Assembly: GCA_027451915.1 (NCBI GenBank)
Contig: DAIDHU010000368.1
Coordinates: 1-7,119, forward strand
DNA length: 7,119 nt
Reading direction: 5' to 3'
From: Thiomonas sp.
Lineage (GTDB): Bacteria > Pseudomonadota > Gammaproteobacteria > Burkholderiales > Burkholderiaceae_C
Under the pieces are notes generated by a model. It searched no databases, had not been told where the DNA came from, and saw nothing but the letters and a program-made list of their open reading frames with translations. Of the stretch, positions 6,955 to 7,119 are shown piece after piece. A program made the position numbers and the translations under genes. The stretch's first letter is position 1. Every line of letters starts with the position of its first letter.

Positions 6955-6978
6955 CCCCGCGGCCCTGGCGCCGTGGGG
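6955..6978 (+). terminator. GC-rich hairpin just after the phosphatase stop
   Basis: CCCCGCGGC (6955-6963) can pair with GCCGTGGGG (6970-6978) over 9 bp with one G-U wobble and a 6-nt loop. It begins 2 nt after the stop codon at 6950-6952. No T-tract follows (the next bases are AAACGGGG), so it is not a canonical intrinsic terminator. It may mark the transcript end, stabilise the 3' end, or be a chance fold in GC-rich DNA. Confidence 0.3.
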
Positions 6979-7076
6979 AAACGGGGCGGCTCCAGTCAAC
7001 CCGGGCGCATCTCCCTCCTTCTGCAAGCCATTCCCCCACGCTGCTTGGGCCCAGCGGAACTTTCCGTGCGCGCGGC

Positions 7077-7098
7077 GCTCTGATCCTTTGGTCAGAGC
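7077..7098. repeat. Short inverted repeat in the 3' non-coding stretch
   Basis: GCTCTGA (7077-7083) and TCAGAGC (7092-7098) are exact inverted repeats. In + strand RNA the stem extends inward by a U-G wobble and a C-G pair to 9 bp with the tetraloop CUUU. It lies 124 nt after the phosphatase stop, and no T-tract follows on either strand. Apart from this hairpin and the one at 6955-6978, I see nothing in 6953-7119. The repeat could be a bidirectional hairpin between gene units or an operator for a gene beyond the window edge. Confidence 0.35.
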
Positions 7099-7119
7099 CC
7101 GGAGCTTGCGCGCAGCGGC

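Noticed and set aside
6134..7039. 301-codon minus-strand frame opposite the end of emrB and the phosphatase
   Set aside because: No domain recognisable, and the + strand phosphatase has all catalytic residues.
6787..7083. 98-codon + strand frame running into the 3' non-coding stretch
   Set aside because: Mostly overlaps the phosphatase in another frame, has no ribosome-binding site or motif, and is Arg/Pro/His-rich.
7101..7119. Possible start of another gene after GGAG at 7101-7104
   Set aside because: The only nearby start-like codon is TTG at 7106, too close to the GGAG, and too little sequence remains to judge.

Overview
The window is very GC-rich, with strong third-position G/C bias, and is almost fully coding on the + strand. 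The order aroB-like end / dgt, and the sequences of the proteins, suggest a betaproteobacterium, most likely of the order Burkholderiales. This assignment rests on gene order and protein style only; no rRNA or other taxonomic marker is present.

Layout. Positions 1-80 hold the last codons of an upstream gene, possibly aroB (3-dehydroquinate synthase). A dGTP triphosphohydrolase of the HD family (dgt, GTG start) follows at 101-1222. The next 76 nt are a compact regulatory gap. It has an A-tract plus hairpin that looks like a terminator read from the minus strand, and then an AT-rich perfect 9+9 bp palindrome just before the first possible start of a MarR-family regulator. From 1299 to 6260 lies a four-gene efflux operon: MarR regulator, NodT-type outer-membrane lipoprotein channel, EmrA-type periplasmic adaptor, and EmrB-type 14-TM major facilitator pump. 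A separate histidine-phosphatase gene (6305-6952) follows. Its ribosome-binding site and start codon lie inside a near-perfect 14 bp inverted repeat. The last 167 nt (6953-7119) hold no gene I can support, only two hairpins.

How the genes work together. The regulator, channel, adaptor and pump form a complete tripartite multidrug exporter with its own probable repressor. This matches the organisation known as emrR-emrC-emrA-emrB in Stenotrophomonas, and differs from E. coli mprA-emrA-emrB, which borrows TolC. The regulator and channel genes overlap by ATGA, and the later gaps are 46 and 27 nt, so one transcript is likely. The palindrome in front of the regulator is the obvious candidate operator. 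aroB and dgt are housekeeping genes, and the phosphatase may or may not be co-transcribed with the pump.

I see no mobile element, CRISPR array, tRNA or rRNA, and no clearly unprecedented system. The most interesting signals are the small non-coding palindromes at gene borders.
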